A stretch of 64,000 nucleotides of DNA, from contig NZ_CP036525.1 in NCBI RefSeq assembly GCF_007741535.1, positions 6,696,001 to 6,760,000 of the forward strand, in the 5' to 3' direction. This document shows positions 53,420-63,434 of this stretch, piece by piece (the stretch's first letter is position 1; every line of letters begins with the position of its first letter). Below the pieces are notes generated by a model, which saw nothing but the letters and a program-made list of their open reading frames with translations, was not told the DNA's origin and made no database searches. The translations under genes were made by a program, and so were the position numbers. Origin of the DNA: Rubripirellula lacrimiformis (GTDB taxonomy: Bacteria > Planctomycetota > Planctomycetia > Pirellulales > Pirellulaceae).

Positions 53420-55789
53420 CTATGCCGGGTCCAACAGGCTGGCCAACAACTGGTCCGCCGGGCCACGAATCGGCTGGCTAGCGGCTCGGGGGCCGACGGG
53501 TTCGGCGGCGTAGATGGACTGCAAGTACAACGCCCGTTCCAAGTTCCCGCCGGTTTCCGACAATAGCTTGGCTTGCCGAGCCATCCGACGTGCCTTATCC
53601 ATGTCGCCGGATGCCTGGGCGATGACGGCCAACTGGGCGATCGCCCATTGATCGGCCGGGCTCCACGCCACGACCTGATCGAAAATCTGCTCGGCCGCCG
53701 CAAGATCCTCGGCCTGGGAAAACCGCTGGTAGACATGCAACCGGTTCAGTCCGATCTGGCGGTAAACCGACGGATCCTGGCCCGCCCGATGCTTCGATTC
53801 ATCCAGCCACCGCATCCACGCCTGACGCAGCGCACTGCTGGGGGCGTCGCCCGGTGCCGATGTCTGCTGGCGAACCATTTCCCAGCGGCATAGGTCGGCC
53901 ATCCACATCGGTGGTGTGACGGCCCATGGATCGGCCTCGATCGCCTCGCCCAGCGACACGCCCGCCTTTCCCAATTGACCTGTGGACTGCGCATACTCGG
54001 CCATCGCCATCGCACGCTTCTGTGCCGATACCGGACGCAGCGAAACAAAGTTCAACGTCATGATCAACAGCACGCCAACCGCGGGGCCGGCCCACACAGC
54101 GAACCATTCCCCCTGGCCCGCTGCCTTCGGTACGGAGCCAAGCGTTTCAATTTCGACTCGAGTCAGAATGCCTGCGGCCAACCACACCCAGATCGCGACG
54201 CCGGGAACCGTCCATCCACCGGCCACGCAAAGATGCACCATCAAAGCCAACAACAACGCCGATGCAATCGCATCAATCTGGGACGATCGTAGCGACCGCA
54301 AACTGGACAGACTCCACCACCCAAACGTGATCGCGGCGGGCACTGCCAACAGCCCAACGTCCAGGTCTGGCATGCGACGCCCCACCCATCCCAAGAACCA
54401 AACCAAGATCAACGCTGCGCTTGCGCCACCAATCACCCATCCCCAAATCGGCGATCGGACTTCCCCATCGGTATCCGTCTGTCCGTCATCGGCGAATTCA
54501 CGAACATCGGATCGCCGCCGCAGAGCAAAACGAACCCCTGCTGCCATGATCAACACCAACAGCACGGCCGCCACCCAGCCACCACTGGCCAGCGTTTCGA
54601 AAAAGAAATTGTGTGGATCCGAGATCTGCTCGGTCGTGCTGGATTCGCGGTAACGGGAATACATCAATCGAAAATTCCCTGGGCCAGACCCGAACCAAGG
54701 ATGGTCCATGAACATCCGCCATGTCGCCCGCCAATACTGAAACCGAAATGCCAACGACGCGGGCGCCTGATCAATCCATTCGCGATTCCCGAACAACGCC
54801 AGCGCCGTCCCCATCGCCCCGCCAATCGCAACGATTCCGCCCAACGCGATCGCGATCACAGAACGATTCTTTTTGGGCGCATGCGTTGAAGCAATCCACA
54901 GCCAAGCGATCGCCGGCAACATCGCCAACATCGCCGATCGACTTCGCGCGGCCAACATCGCGGCAACGCAAATCGCCACCACCAATCCCCACCCGATGCG
55001 TTGCCCCCAAGTCAAACCAGCGAATTGGAACCGGAGGACACCGGCCCCGATCACGATGCCCACTAGCAACACGGCGGCCCAAGAATTGGCCAGTGCAAAC
55101 GTCGCCGACGGTCCACCATCGAACAGCCGGTTTTCAAAACGCATCCGCTCGGCCGTTCCCTCGGGCGCTTCGATGCCAGCCAATTTCAGCAAGCGGTCCG
55201 GATCTGCTTGATAGGCCGCTCGGTTTTCCGGCAACGAGATCCATTGTTGATGCAAACCGTGCACCGCCAATCCAGTCGCGACCAGCACTGCCAACCACAG
55301 CACCGACCGCCGCATCGATTCGTCGGCGAACAAACGCCGAAACGCCAAGAACGCTGCGACACCGGCCACCCATACCCAGGCTTCATTGGTCGCCGACCGC
55401 AGGTTGCCAAAATTGGATCCCCAGTGCGTCGACGTTGCGATGGCGGCCAACATGATCCAACCGGCCAAGCCCCATGCCATCCACGGGATCGCCGATGAAT
55501 CAGCGGCCAACGGGCGACGCCGCGATAACGCACCAGCCGCCGAAGTGATCGTTGCGATCACCAGCGCCAAGGTCGAAAACCATAGAGCATCTCCCTGTTC
55601 GACCGCGATACTATCGCTGGGATGGTAGGCCAAGAACACGACTAGCCCGGCCAACAAGCCCATGGCCAACCGAGACAGCAAGACACTGCGTGACACGGCA
55701 ACGGATTCCGCGGTCGGAGCGTCGACGGATCGATCCTGGTTGGCAACCGCCGCGACCGGTTCACGAACTACTCTTCGTCTTTTCGCCAT
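53420..55789 (-). CDS. O-antigen ligase-like membrane protein with TPR-like C-terminal domain
   Basis: A 789-residue polytopic protein from ATG 55789. About ten to twelve transmembrane segments are seen in the first 570 residues. The O-antigen ligase signature lies around FRFQYWRATWRMFMDHPWFGSGPGNF and SDPHNFFFETLASGGWVAAVLL. After the last membrane segment there are about 190 residues of helical repeats (ASGDMDKARRMARQAKLLSETGGNLERAL and similar), resembling TPR units that face the periplasm. The gene overlaps the upstream WecA/MraY-type gene by 22 bp, so both are co-translated parts of a surface-polysaccharide operon. Confidence 0.88.
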   Translation of the reverse strand: MAKRRRVVREPVAAVANQDRSVDAPTAESVAVSRSVLLSRLAMGLLAGLVVFLAYHPSDSIAVEQGDALWFSTLALVIATITSAAGALSRRRPLAADSSAIPWMAWGLAGWIMLAAIATSTHWGSNFGNLRSATNEAWVWVAGVAAFLAFRRLFADESMRRSVLWLAVLVATGLAVHGLHQQWISLPENRAAYQADPDRLLKLAGIEAPEGTAERMRFENRLFDGGPSATFALANSWAAVLLVGIVIGAGVLRFQFAGLTWGQRIGWGLVVAICVAAMLAARSRSAMLAMLPAIAWLWIASTHAPKKNRSVIAIALGGIVAIGGAMGTALALFGNREWIDQAPASLAFRFQYWRATWRMFMDHPWFGSGPGNFRLMYSRYRESSTTEQISDPHNFFFETLASGGWVAAVLLVLIMAAGVRFALRRRSDVREFADDGQTDTDGEVRSPIWGWVIGGASAALILVWFLGWVGRRMPDLDVGLLAVPAAITFGWWSLSSLRSLRSSQIDAIASALLLALMVHLCVAGGWTVPGVAIWVWLAAGILTRVEIETLGSVPKAAGQGEWFAVWAGPAVGVLLIMTLNFVSLRPVSAQKRAMAMAEYAQSTGQLGKAGVSLGEAIEADPWAVTPPMWMADLCRWEMVRQQTSAPGDAPSSALRQAWMRWLDESKHRAGQDPSVYRQIGLNRLHVYQRFSQAEDLAAAEQIFDQVVAWSPADQWAIAQLAVIAQASGDMDKARRMARQAKLLSETGGNLERALYLQSIYAAEPVGPRAASQPIRGPADQLLASLLDPA

Positions 55790-56952
55790 CCGGTGGATTC
55801 CAAAATGACGACCAACAGCAACATGCAGACGACGATGCCAAGCACCATCACAGCCTGAGTCACGGGAACTTGAGTCAATACAATCGCAGCCAATCCACAA
55901 GTTGCGGTGACCAGGTAAATGGTCAACACGGCCTGGGTACGACTCAACCCCAGGTCGACCAAGCGATGCGAAAAGTGACTACGGTCGCCAACGAAAAGAC
56001 TGCGACCTTCGCGAATCCGAATTCCCAATACGGTGATCATGTCGTACAGAGGAACCGCCATCACGCATAGCGGCGCAAACACCGCATGCGGTCTCGGCTC
56101 GCCATCACCAGCAAAGGTCGCCATCAACATCGCAACGGCGACCAGGTACCCGATCAAATAGCTGCCTCCGTCACCCATGAAAATTTTGGCAGGTGGCCGA
56201 TTGTGCCACAGGAATCCCAGCAGAGATCCGAACACCACCAACAACAACGCGGCGACAAAGAACTGTGGCTGTGCCGTTCCCGGGTCCGGTGTCATCAACA
56301 TCACCGTGGCCATCGTGCCGGCAATGATCGCCGCCACACCACCCGACAACCCGTCCATGTTGTCCAACATGTTGAACGAATTGATTAACCCCACGATCCA
56401 GATCACCGACATCAGATTCGTCAACCAAGCCACACCGATGAAGGCGGTCAATCCAAATCCCATTCCGTAAACCACGAACGCAGCGACCGCAAACTCGATC
56501 GCCAACCGCAGGTACTCGTTCACGCCACGGCGGTCGTCTGTCACCCCAAGAACCGTCAACACTGTGCCGCCAGCCAGCACACACCAAAGGTTCCCTGCCT
56601 TGGACCACACACCATCCAACAAGGGCACCATGGCGGATGGCATTCTGGACTGCCACTCCGGTGCATGCCGTGCGAAAAAAACCGCCACGGTTCCGATCGC
56701 GAACGTACCCACGATGCCCAACCAGATTCCGATGCCACCACCAAGCGGGGTGGCGCGAGTGTGTGTGCTGTGGCCGGACATCGGTGCCAACAGCCCCAAT
56801 CGGACGGCAAACCATCGGACCGGGTACAGCGAGAGCGCACAGATCACCATCGGCGGGACCACCGTCACAGCCAACAACCACCCGATCCACTGCGACAGGT
56901 CTGACAAGAGAATTGGTATCCGAAGGTAGAAGCGAGAAAGCGTCGACATCAT
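55768..56952 (-). CDS. WecA/MraY-type undecaprenyl-phosphate sugar-1-phosphate transferase
   Basis: A 394-residue polyprenyl-phosphate glycosyl-1-phosphate transferase with about eleven transmembrane segments. Family motifs are clear: TRATPLGGGIGI, the aspartate pair in LGVTDDRRG, NMLDNMDGLSGG, IFMGDGGSYLIG and the late HFSHRLVDLGLS. The enzyme starts lipid-linked glycan synthesis at the inner membrane; WecA/TagO-type activity (GlcNAc-1-P) is more likely than MraY because the remaining peptidoglycan genes are absent and an O-antigen ligase-like gene follows. Confidence 0.92.
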   Translation of the reverse strand: MMSTLSRFYLRIPILLSDLSQWIGWLLAVTVVPPMVICALSLYPVRWFAVRLGLLAPMSGHSTHTRATPLGGGIGIWLGIVGTFAIGTVAVFFARHAPEWQSRMPSAMVPLLDGVWSKAGNLWCVLAGGTVLTVLGVTDDRRGVNEYLRLAIEFAVAAFVVYGMGFGLTAFIGVAWLTNLMSVIWIVGLINSFNMLDNMDGLSGGVAAIIAGTMATVMLMTPDPGTAQPQFFVAALLLVVFGSLLGFLWHNRPPAKIFMGDGGSYLIGYLVAVAMLMATFAGDGEPRPHAVFAPLCVMAVPLYDMITVLGIRIREGRSLFVGDRSHFSHRLVDLGLSRTQAVLTIYLVTATCGLAAIVLTQVPVTQAVMVLGIVVCMLLLVVILESTGWRKDEE

Positions 56953-57548
56953 AGCCTACGCCCATCCCTCCCCACCAGTTCACCAACAACGCACCCGGCA
57001 ACTCCCCCCGGTCACCGCCTACGTCTTCATCCATCGGTCGATCACCGAATAGATCGCTTCGTATTTCCACCACGGCAAGTCGCCGAGCCAAGCCCGGGTC
57101 AGCAGCCAGAAATCCCGCACCAATGTAGGCCGGATCAAGGAGCCAAGCGACGCAGATCCGGCATCCAACCACCCCACATCCCCCCACCCAAAACACACAA
57201 ACCACCCCGCGACAACACTTCGCTTGGTCCGACCACCGTCGAGGTAACGGCCGCTATCGATTTCGTTTGATCTCCTTCGATTACTCCAGCGCGGGAACAC
57301 GCTTCCGAGGTGAAATGGCGATCCTCGCCTCCTTGGCCCCCATAAACAAACGACAAACCCAAAATCCGAACCGCTGCCGAATCCATACTCCGGGCCAATT
57401 GGAAACCCGCAGGTGCACTCCGGATGCGCGCCGGTCACCTTCACAGGTTGACGCAAACTCTGCTTTGCCCGTACTAAAGAGTCATCTGGTAGCACTGCTT
57501 GGGGCAGCAGGGCCCGAATTCACTGGCAAAGTCGCAACAGAGAGTTGG
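56953..57548. other. Long intergenic region in the polysaccharide locus with possible gene remnant
   Basis: About 596 bases between the WecA/MraY-type start and the GT11-type start. Apart from a minus-strand frame whose last part may be a coding remnant (57019-57141, listed separately), I see no gene. Several G/C runs occur, with no clear terminator or promoter. Confidence 0.4.
57019..57141 (-). pseudogene. Possible C-terminal remnant of a protein gene
   Basis: The last 40 or so codons of a minus-strand open frame read RDFWLLTRAWLGDLPWWKYEAIYSVIDRWMKT before a TAG. Codon use (CTG, ACC, CGG, GAC, ATC) and the aromatic-rich helical sequence look like real protein, while the upstream part of the frame is compositionally poor. 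It could be the tail of a glycosyltransferase-type gene truncated when neighbouring genes changed, or a very small gene. I do not recognise the family. Confidence 0.25.
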
Positions 57549-58442
57549 ATGATCATCATCACGGACAAGTATGGGCAACTTGGAAATCGCCTGATTCGGT
57601 CCGCGCATTTGATCGCGGCGGCCAAGGAGCATGGAACATGCCTGATGGACCCCATGTTCGCACCCTACGCGTCTTACTTTAAGTCAACTCGAAACAGCGT
57701 TTTCTGTCGCTATCCGGTGCGAAAGAGCCTGCGAAGTAGTGAAAAACCTAGCCGGTTATGGCAACGGCGTCTGGCTTATCACCTGACTCGCGAATCAGCC
57801 CGCATGACCCAAAAGCTGACAGGTCCTCGGCTGGCGTCTCGCTTCATTCATCTCCAGGATGGCGAAGTTTACGACCTGAACGGATCGGATTTCCGAACCC
57901 GTCTAGAGTCCTCGGCCCCCCTTTGGCTAAGCGGTTTTTGGTTCCGAAGCGAGACCTTGCTGCAAACCCATCAAAACGAGGTCCGCCGCCACTTCCGCAT
58001 CAGTTCGAAACATCAAGCGCCGGTTGATCGGAGGATCGCGGAAGCCAGACAGAGCGGCGACCGTCTGGTCGGCATCCACATCCGTCACGGTGACTATCAA
58101 ACATGGCAGGGCGGACGATACTTCTTTCCCGTGTCCAAGTATGTTCAATGGATGCGAAGCATTTGTGAACAACTCGGCGGCAAAACTCAGTTCCTGGTGT
58201 GCGGCAACGCCGATTTGGATCCAGATCAATTTGCCGGGCTGAACGTCCACTTCGGCCCCGGGCACATGGTCGAAGACCTCTACGCGCTGGCGGCCACGGA
58301 CTGGTTGGTCGGCCCACCGAGCACGTTTTCGCTCTGGGCGTCGTTTTACGGAAACGTACCGCTGACGATTCTGGAATCGGCCGATCAAACCATTGACGCA
58401 AATTCAGACATCACGTCGACCGAACTGGTCCATGCGGCCTAA
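57549..58442 (+). CDS. GT11-type (alpha-1,2-fucosyltransferase-like) glycosyltransferase
   Basis: A 297-residue protein from ATG 57549 (frame open from 57267). The N-terminal ITDKYGQLGNRLIRSAHL resembles the GGLGNQL start of GT11 enzymes, and residues about 172-178 carry IHIRHGDY, the HxRxGD motif that binds GDP-fucose. A later segment (EDLYALAATDWLVGPPSTFSLWASFYG) matches the GT11 pattern D...M..C...I...STFSWWAA. It would add a sugar, perhaps fucose, to the surface glycan. It is the only rightward gene of this locus and is close to a sulfatase gene. Confidence 0.85.
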   Translation: MIIITDKYGQLGNRLIRSAHLIAAAKEHGTCLMDPMFAPYASYFKSTRNSVFCRYPVRKSLRSSEKPSRLWQRRLAYHLTRESARMTQKLTGPRLASRFIHLQDGEVYDLNGSDFRTRLESSAPLWLSGFWFRSETLLQTHQNEVRRHFRISSKHQAPVDRRIAEARQSGDRLVGIHIRHGDYQTWQGGRYFFPVSKYVQWMRSICEQLGGKTQFLVCGNADLDPDQFAGLNVHFGPGHMVEDLYALAATDWLVGPPSTFSLWASFYGNVPLTILESADQTIDANSDITSTELVHAA

Positions 58443-58535
58443 TTCGGGATTCCCACCCGGGACGATGGTATCGGTTCAGCCCGCCCAAGTCATTCCAAAG
58501 GCGGAAGCTTTTCAATCGCATCCGTCAGGCCCCAG

Positions 58536-60131
58536 CTATTGCTTGGGGCGACGTGCTTCCAGCCAGGGCAGTGCGATGGGCGGATTGCCCTTAGCCCAAT
58601 CAGGCTGTGGGAACCAACGCAGCGGACTGTATCGGGGATAGGTTTCCCAAACCTCCGCAGCTTGCGGATCGGTCTGACGCAGGTCTCCGGTCGCGGTCAG
58701 GTAGGCCGTCAAGCGATCGGCCAAGTTCTGCTTTACAGCAGCGGACTTCGAATCGCTCGCTAAGTTATTCAGACATCCGGGGTCGACACGAATGTCGTAC
58801 AACTCTTCGGCCGGTCGCTTGGCAGTCGCCAACAACAGCTTATTGGCCACCTCCGGTTCATCCACCTGTTCGACAAGCACACTCAGTGTTGGACCTGCAT
58901 CGATGTCGTGATAACCGCCGCGGTCGGGCCCGGACTTGGAATGCACGACGTTCCCTTCGTCATCATAAGCCACCTCTTTGAAAACCGCTGGGGCACCCGC
59001 TGGCCAGCGTTGTGGTTTAAAGTTGCGGATGTACAGGTGCGTCGCTGTGCGGATACATCGGCACGGGTACCCCAACGTATTGAACCGGGATGACGAGTGA
59101 CGTTCTCGCCCACTGAACACGGCCGTTCGGGGCCACTCTTGCTCGGTCGTCTGCCCGTCCATGCGACCTAGCAGACTGTAACCGGGCATCCGATCTGCAT
59201 CCTGTGGCGTGACCTCGGCGGCGGCAAAGATCGTTTTCGTGACATCGATCAAACTGACCAAGTCGTCGCTGACCTGAGCCCCTGAAATGCTGGTCGGCCA
59301 ACTGATGGCCAGCGGCATGTGGATGCCGTACTCGTACAAGTTGGCTTTGGCTGCGGGGAACGGCATCCCGTTATCACTGGTCACGATCACGATCGTGTTG
59401 TCCAGCTGACCGGATTCGGCCAGCCGATCCAGCATGCGTCCCAAATGTTGATCGAACCACTGGATTTCGTACAAGTAGTCAGCGATATCGTTACGAACGA
59501 TTTCGTTGTCGGGCAAGAAAGGCGGCACAACCACTTGATCGGGATCCACTCCGTTCCGTTTGCCGATGCCGGGATCGTAGCTACGATGGGGTTCGTGGCT
59601 TCCGAACCAAAAGCAAAACGGTTGCCCCTCGGCTTGTTCGGCCAAGAAGTCATCGAAGTTGGCGGCATAATCCCGAGTCGACACTCCCTTGGGAGCCTTC
59701 ATTTTCTGCTTCAGGTAAGCCTTGCCCGCCGGGTTATGTTCCCAGCCCGTAGCCTTCCCCGGACTCCATCCTTTCCCCGTCATTCCGACGTGGTATCCCG
59801 CCTCGGACAGTTGGCTGGTGAAGACGGGCAGATCGGTCGGGAACGAACTGGCGTGCGTGCCAGCCTCGCGAATCTGCCAGACTTCTCGCCCGGTCAGAAA
59901 CGCTGCTCGCATCGGACTGCACCCGGGTGCCGGTGTAAACGCCTGGTTGAACAACACACCTGCCCGAGCCACTCGGTCGAACGACGGCGTCTGTACCGCC
60001 GGATCCCCGTAGGCCGACGTGTGTGGATAGGATTGATCGTCCGCGATCGCGATCAAAATATTCGGACGGTCGGCCTGTGCGATGACCACGCAAAGGAAGC
60101 ACCATACGAGTGCAAGAAAGATTCGATTCAT
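58536..60131 (-). CDS. Secreted arylsulfatase-family enzyme (heparan-N-sulfatase-like)
   Basis: A 531-residue sulfatase from ATG 60131 with a signal peptide (MNRIFLALVWCFLCVVIAQA). Metal ligands are in RPNILIAIADDQS, and the active-site signature is PGCSPMRAAFLTGRE, with cysteine in CxPxR to be converted to formylglycine by an FGE-type enzyme. A later IVIVTSDNGMPFPAAKANLYEYG gives the second metal-binding segment. The family hydrolyses sulfate esters, often of algal or host polysaccharide; planctomycetes carry many. It lies 57 bp downstream of a PEP-CTERM subtilase gene on the same strand. Confidence 0.95.
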   Translation of the reverse strand: MNRIFLALVWCFLCVVIAQADRPNILIAIADDQSYPHTSAYGDPAVQTPSFDRVARAGVLFNQAFTPAPGCSPMRAAFLTGREVWQIREAGTHASSFPTDLPVFTSQLSEAGYHVGMTGKGWSPGKATGWEHNPAGKAYLKQKMKAPKGVSTRDYAANFDDFLAEQAEGQPFCFWFGSHEPHRSYDPGIGKRNGVDPDQVVVPPFLPDNEIVRNDIADYLYEIQWFDQHLGRMLDRLAESGQLDNTIVIVTSDNGMPFPAAKANLYEYGIHMPLAISWPTSISGAQVSDDLVSLIDVTKTIFAAAEVTPQDADRMPGYSLLGRMDGQTTEQEWPRTAVFSGRERHSSSRFNTLGYPCRCIRTATHLYIRNFKPQRWPAGAPAVFKEVAYDDEGNVVHSKSGPDRGGYHDIDAGPTLSVLVEQVDEPEVANKLLLATAKRPAEELYDIRVDPGCLNNLASDSKSAAVKQNLADRLTAYLTATGDLRQTDPQAAEVWETYPRYSPLRWFPQPDWAKGNPPIALPWLEARRPKQ

Positions 60132-60200
60132 GTGGATCCGCAAGGCTTCAGAGCAGAGAAACTTAAGCCGCTTAGTTTACCTGAACCCTTGGCCCAGTGT

Positions 60201-61646
60201 TCAGCTTGCTGGTCGACGTTTCGGTGCACGTCTGCGCAACGCCACCCCCGTGATCGCCACAGCCGCCACGAACCAAGTCGTCGGCTCGGGAACAGCGGTC
60301 ACACCCAACGAACCACGCCACGCCAGCCCATAGTCGACAGCGCGGTCACCGCTGACATGCAAGCGATAGTTCCCTTCCGTCAAGCCGGTCAGGTAGATGT
60401 GTTCGAAATTGTCGACGCTACTGATGCTTTGATCGATCAGCGATCCACTGGAATCGAACAAGGCAAGATTCAAGTCGGCCAAGCCACCGCCGAACAACGG
60501 ATCAAGGCTCGGCTGGAATCCATCGTCGCTGAGGTCGGAATCTCCCACGTCAATATTCCACTGCAGGAAAATCGACAGTTCGTCCATCACCTGCCCACTG
60601 GCGACTTCGAAGTCATACAGAAAATCGGACGCAAAGTCCGCGGGGCTATTGAAGTCGTATCCAAACAATCCCACGGAAGTTGTGGGGATGGCGATGCTGC
60701 CTTCGAATTCGCCACCCTGCACGATTCGATAGCTGTTGTAAACGTTCAATTCGCCCGCACCATAAACGTCGTCGATCGGACGCGTGGTTGTTCGATCCCA
60801 GTCGAAAAACTCGTCTTTCGTTGCCCCGGCCATCAAGATCGCTCGCATCGCCTCGACGTTGGTCGCATTGGTACCGGCGGCTGCTTCGTGCAGCAGCGCC
60901 GCGGCCGACGATACCTGCGGCGTTGCCGTGCTGGTCACCGAGGCTGGCGAGACAATGTCGGGGCGTTGTCGGCCGGCGCCGTTGATGACCGTGGTCCCAT
61001 GTGCATGATTCCCGTCGCTGCGTCCCACGATGATGGCGTTGTAACTGCCTGCCAACAGGTGCGGCAAAGTGGTTGAGTTCCCATTGTTGGAACCGGCGAC
61101 CATCAACACGTTGTCGCGATTGACGATGTAGTCCACGCGCTGCGAAAAGTTCTCGGCAAGCGGTATCTCGGCTGCCGTTACATTTCCAATGTAACTGTGG
61201 TTCATCACCGAATATGGATGGGCCACCGGCGCGGTCACAGTGCTTAACCCCGATGCAACATCGATCCAATCATTGGCGTCGTAGGCAGCGATGTTGGTCA
61301 CCCCTGGCGCGATGCTGGTCGTGTTGCCAAAGAAAAAGTTAGCGACACCGGTGGCATGCGTACTGGCTGCCGGATTGGTGCCCGTTAGATCCGTGATCGT
61401 TTTGCCACTGAAATTGGGCGTTCCCGTGTTGGGCAAATAATTGCCACCTACCAGAGCTTCGGCCATCGCCACGTCGACGCCTGCGCCCGTCGGCGTGGCT
61501 GCGCCCAATTCGGTCGCCAACTGGGTGAATCCCACATCGTCACGCCAATCGGCCGACGCGATGGGAATTCCCCCGATCAAAAACCCCGAACTGACGATCA
61601 TCCATTGGAACAGTCGATGCCGAGGGCAAAACGCATGGAACGACAT
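60201..61646 (-). CDS. Subtilase-like protein with PEP-CTERM sorting signal
   Basis: A 481-residue exported protein with a signal peptide (FLIGGIPIASADW). It has remnants of a peptidase S8 triad: GAGVDVAMAEAL (Asp), THATGVANFFFG (His) and TSTATPQVSSAAALLHEA, the counterpart of GTSMATPHVAG (Ser). A beta-sandwich domain like those after S8 domains follows (about residues 330-455). The C-terminus is VPEPTTWFVAAVAITGVAL plus RRRAPKRR, a PEP-CTERM signal processed by an exosortase. The His and Asp regions are degenerate, so proteolysis is uncertain. Upstream it shares a divergent promoter region with the sialate esterase gene. Confidence 0.82.
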   Translation of the reverse strand: MSFHAFCPRHRLFQWMIVSSGFLIGGIPIASADWRDDVGFTQLATELGAATPTGAGVDVAMAEALVGGNYLPNTGTPNFSGKTITDLTGTNPAASTHATGVANFFFGNTTSIAPGVTNIAAYDANDWIDVASGLSTVTAPVAHPYSVMNHSYIGNVTAAEIPLAENFSQRVDYIVNRDNVLMVAGSNNGNSTTLPHLLAGSYNAIIVGRSDGNHAHGTTVINGAGRQRPDIVSPASVTSTATPQVSSAAALLHEAAAGTNATNVEAMRAILMAGATKDEFFDWDRTTTRPIDDVYGAGELNVYNSYRIVQGGEFEGSIAIPTTSVGLFGYDFNSPADFASDFLYDFEVASGQVMDELSIFLQWNIDVGDSDLSDDGFQPSLDPLFGGGLADLNLALFDSSGSLIDQSISSVDNFEHIYLTGLTEGNYRLHVSGDRAVDYGLAWRGSLGVTAVPEPTTWFVAAVAITGVALRRRAPKRRPAS

Positions 61647-61876
61647 GGGCTAAAAGCTCGTTGGACCAAAAGAAAAGAACGAAGTGCATTCGGGGGAAGC
61701 AACGGAATGCTTGATATCGCCGTCCATACTAGGCACCATTGTAGTTACGCGGGAGGTTATATTCCCGCGTTCAGCCCTACCGGTGCGAAGTACGCCAATG
61801 ACTCGGCCGAACCACCCCCTGGCCGAACCAGCCCACACCCCCACCTTCAGCCCCCTCGAAAGTAGAGTCCTCCCTT
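61647..61876. promoter_or_regulatory. Divergent promoter region with GTAG-headed palindrome
   Basis: Separates the leftward subtilase gene from the rightward esterase gene and must hold both promoters. It contains GTAG at 61741 followed by a perfect 8-bp inverted repeat, ACGCGGGA (61747-61754) and TCCCGCGT (61763-61770), with an AT-rich 8-nt spacer. This could be an operator or a REP-like singlet. Confidence 0.5.
61741..61770. repeat. GTAG-headed palindrome (possible REP-like singlet)
   Basis: GTAG, two bases, then 8-bp perfect inverted arms around GGTTATAT. It resembles the architecture of the REP doublets at 15423 and 16707 but not their sequence. No T-tract follows. Confidence 0.45.
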
Positions 61877-63406
61877 ATGCCACACCGATTTTTAGTCATC
61901 GCCGTCTTGTTGCTGACCGCGACGACGGTTCAAGCCGAGTTGAAATTTTCGCCTGTGTTTGGCGATTCGATGGTCGTTCAACGCGATAAGCCCATCCACG
62001 TTTGGGGATGGACGCAGCCCGGCACCAAGGTGGCGGCGGAGATCGCTGGCCACACAGCCAACGCGGTCGCGGATGACCAAGGACGATTCGATTTAAAACT
62101 GGACGCGCTGCCTGCAGGCGGCCCCCACGAACTGGTGGTCCAAGCCGACCAACGACGCGTATTTGAAGATGTGCTGGTTGGCGAAGTCTGGGTCTGTTCG
62201 GGACAATCCAACATGCAGTGGAACGTCGGCAGCGCCAACGACGCCGACCTCGAATCCCTGACCGCCAAATATCCCAACCTGCGTTTGATCACTGTCCCGC
62301 AAGTTGGAACGCAAGAACCGCAAGACGACTTCAAAGGCCAATGGCAATCTTGCACGCCCCAGAGCGTGAAAGACTTTTCCGCAGTCGGCTATTTCTTTGG
62401 CCGCCAACTGCATCAAACCTTGGACGTACCGGTCGGATTGATCGACAACTCATGGGGCGGATCGTCTGCCGAAGCTTGGGTGCCACGCGACGTCTTGAAA
62501 TCCGAAGGTCAATACGACGAACTGCTGGCCAAATGGGATGACCTCGCCAAAACATTTGACTTCGATGCCGAGCTAGCCAAATGGAACGAGAAAACAGAGA
62601 AGTGGAAGGCTGATGGCAAGAAAGGCCGAGCCCCCCAACGTCCTCGCGACGTGTTGTCCGGACAACACCGCCCAGCGAACCTTTACAACGGTGTCCTGCA
62701 TCCCATCCTGGGCTACACCATTCGCGGTGCGATCTGGTACCAGGGCGAATCCAACGCGGGGCGTGCCTATCAGTACCGAGACCTGTTCCCGTTGATGATC
62801 CAAACTTGGCGTGATCATTGGAGCCAAGACGAATTTCCATTCTATTGGGTCCAACTAGCCGATTTCCGAGCCGAGGTCAGTGAACCGTCCGATAGCGATT
62901 GGGCCGAACTTCGCGAAGCTCAAACGATGACCATGTCGCGACTGCCCGCGACTGGCGAAGCCGTCATCACCGACCTCGGTGAAGCATCCGACATCCACCC
63001 CAAAAACAAGCAAGACGTTGGCAAACGGCTGGCACGTTGGGCGCTGGCCAAAGACTACGGCTACAACATTCCATATCGCAGTCCAACCTTTGCGTCGCTG
63101 GAAGTCAAAGGCAACAAGGCTATCGTGAAATTCGACCATGTCGGTGGCGGCCTGGACACCTTTGACGTCAACACCCCGATTGGTCTGACGATCGCTGGCG
63201 ATGACCAAAAGTTTGTCTCGGCTAGCGGCAAGATTGTCGGCAAGGACACGATCGAAGTTTCCGCCGCCGCAGTGAAGAACCCGGTCGCCGTTCGCTACGC
63301 CTGGGCCGACAACCCAGTGGCGAACCTGCAAAGCAGCGAAGGGCTGCCGATGACGCCATTCCGCACCGACCAGTGGCCCGGCATCACCGCCGGAAACGTC
63401 AAGTAG
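61877..63406 (+). CDS. Sialate O-acetylesterase-like SGNH hydrolase
   Basis: A 509-residue exported esterase with a signal peptide ([20 protein letters not shown]). A beta domain (about 25-110) precedes the SASA catalytic domain: nucleophile in [14 protein letters not shown], later [12 protein letters not shown], and [11 protein letters not shown] near residue 375 with the catalytic Asp/His. The middle segment [14 protein letters not shown] is typical of bacterial 9-O-acetyl sialate or xylan acetylesterases. It would remove acetyl groups from glycans in the periplasm or outside. It shares a promoter region with the subtilase gene and is followed by hairpins likely to end transcription. Confidence 0.93.
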   Translation: MPHRFLVIAVLLLTATTVQAELKFSPVFGDSMVVQRDKPIHVWGWTQPGTKVAAEIAGHTANAVADDQGRFDLKLDALPAGGPHELVVQADQRRVFEDVLVGEVWVCSGQSNMQWNVGSANDADLESLTAKYPNLRLITVPQVGTQEPQDDFKGQWQSCTPQSVKDFSAVGYFFGRQLHQTLDVPVGLIDNSWGGSSAEAWVPRDVLKSEGQYDELLAKWDDLAKTFDFDAELAKWNEKTEKWKADGKKGRAPQRPRDVLSGQHRPANLYNGVLHPILGYTIRGAIWYQGESNAGRAYQYRDLFPLMIQTWRDHWSQDEFPFYWVQLADFRAEVSEPSDSDWAELREAQTMTMSRLPATGEAVITDLGEASDIHPKNKQDVGKRLARWALAKDYGYNIPYRSPTFASLEVKGNKAIVKFDHVGGGLDTFDVNTPIGLTIAGDDQKFVSASGKIVGKDTIEVSAAAVKNPVAVRYAWADNPVANLQSSEGLPMTPFRTDQWPGITAGNVK

Positions 63407-63434
63407 TCGCCAAATGGCAAGATTCGACCGACCC

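Noticed and set aside
59319-61076. A 585-codon plus-strand open frame
   Set aside because: It lies antisense to the sulfatase and subtilase genes, both with clear family motifs and signal peptides. The frame itself has no recognisable motif and is rich in residues expected from reverse-complemented high-GC codons.
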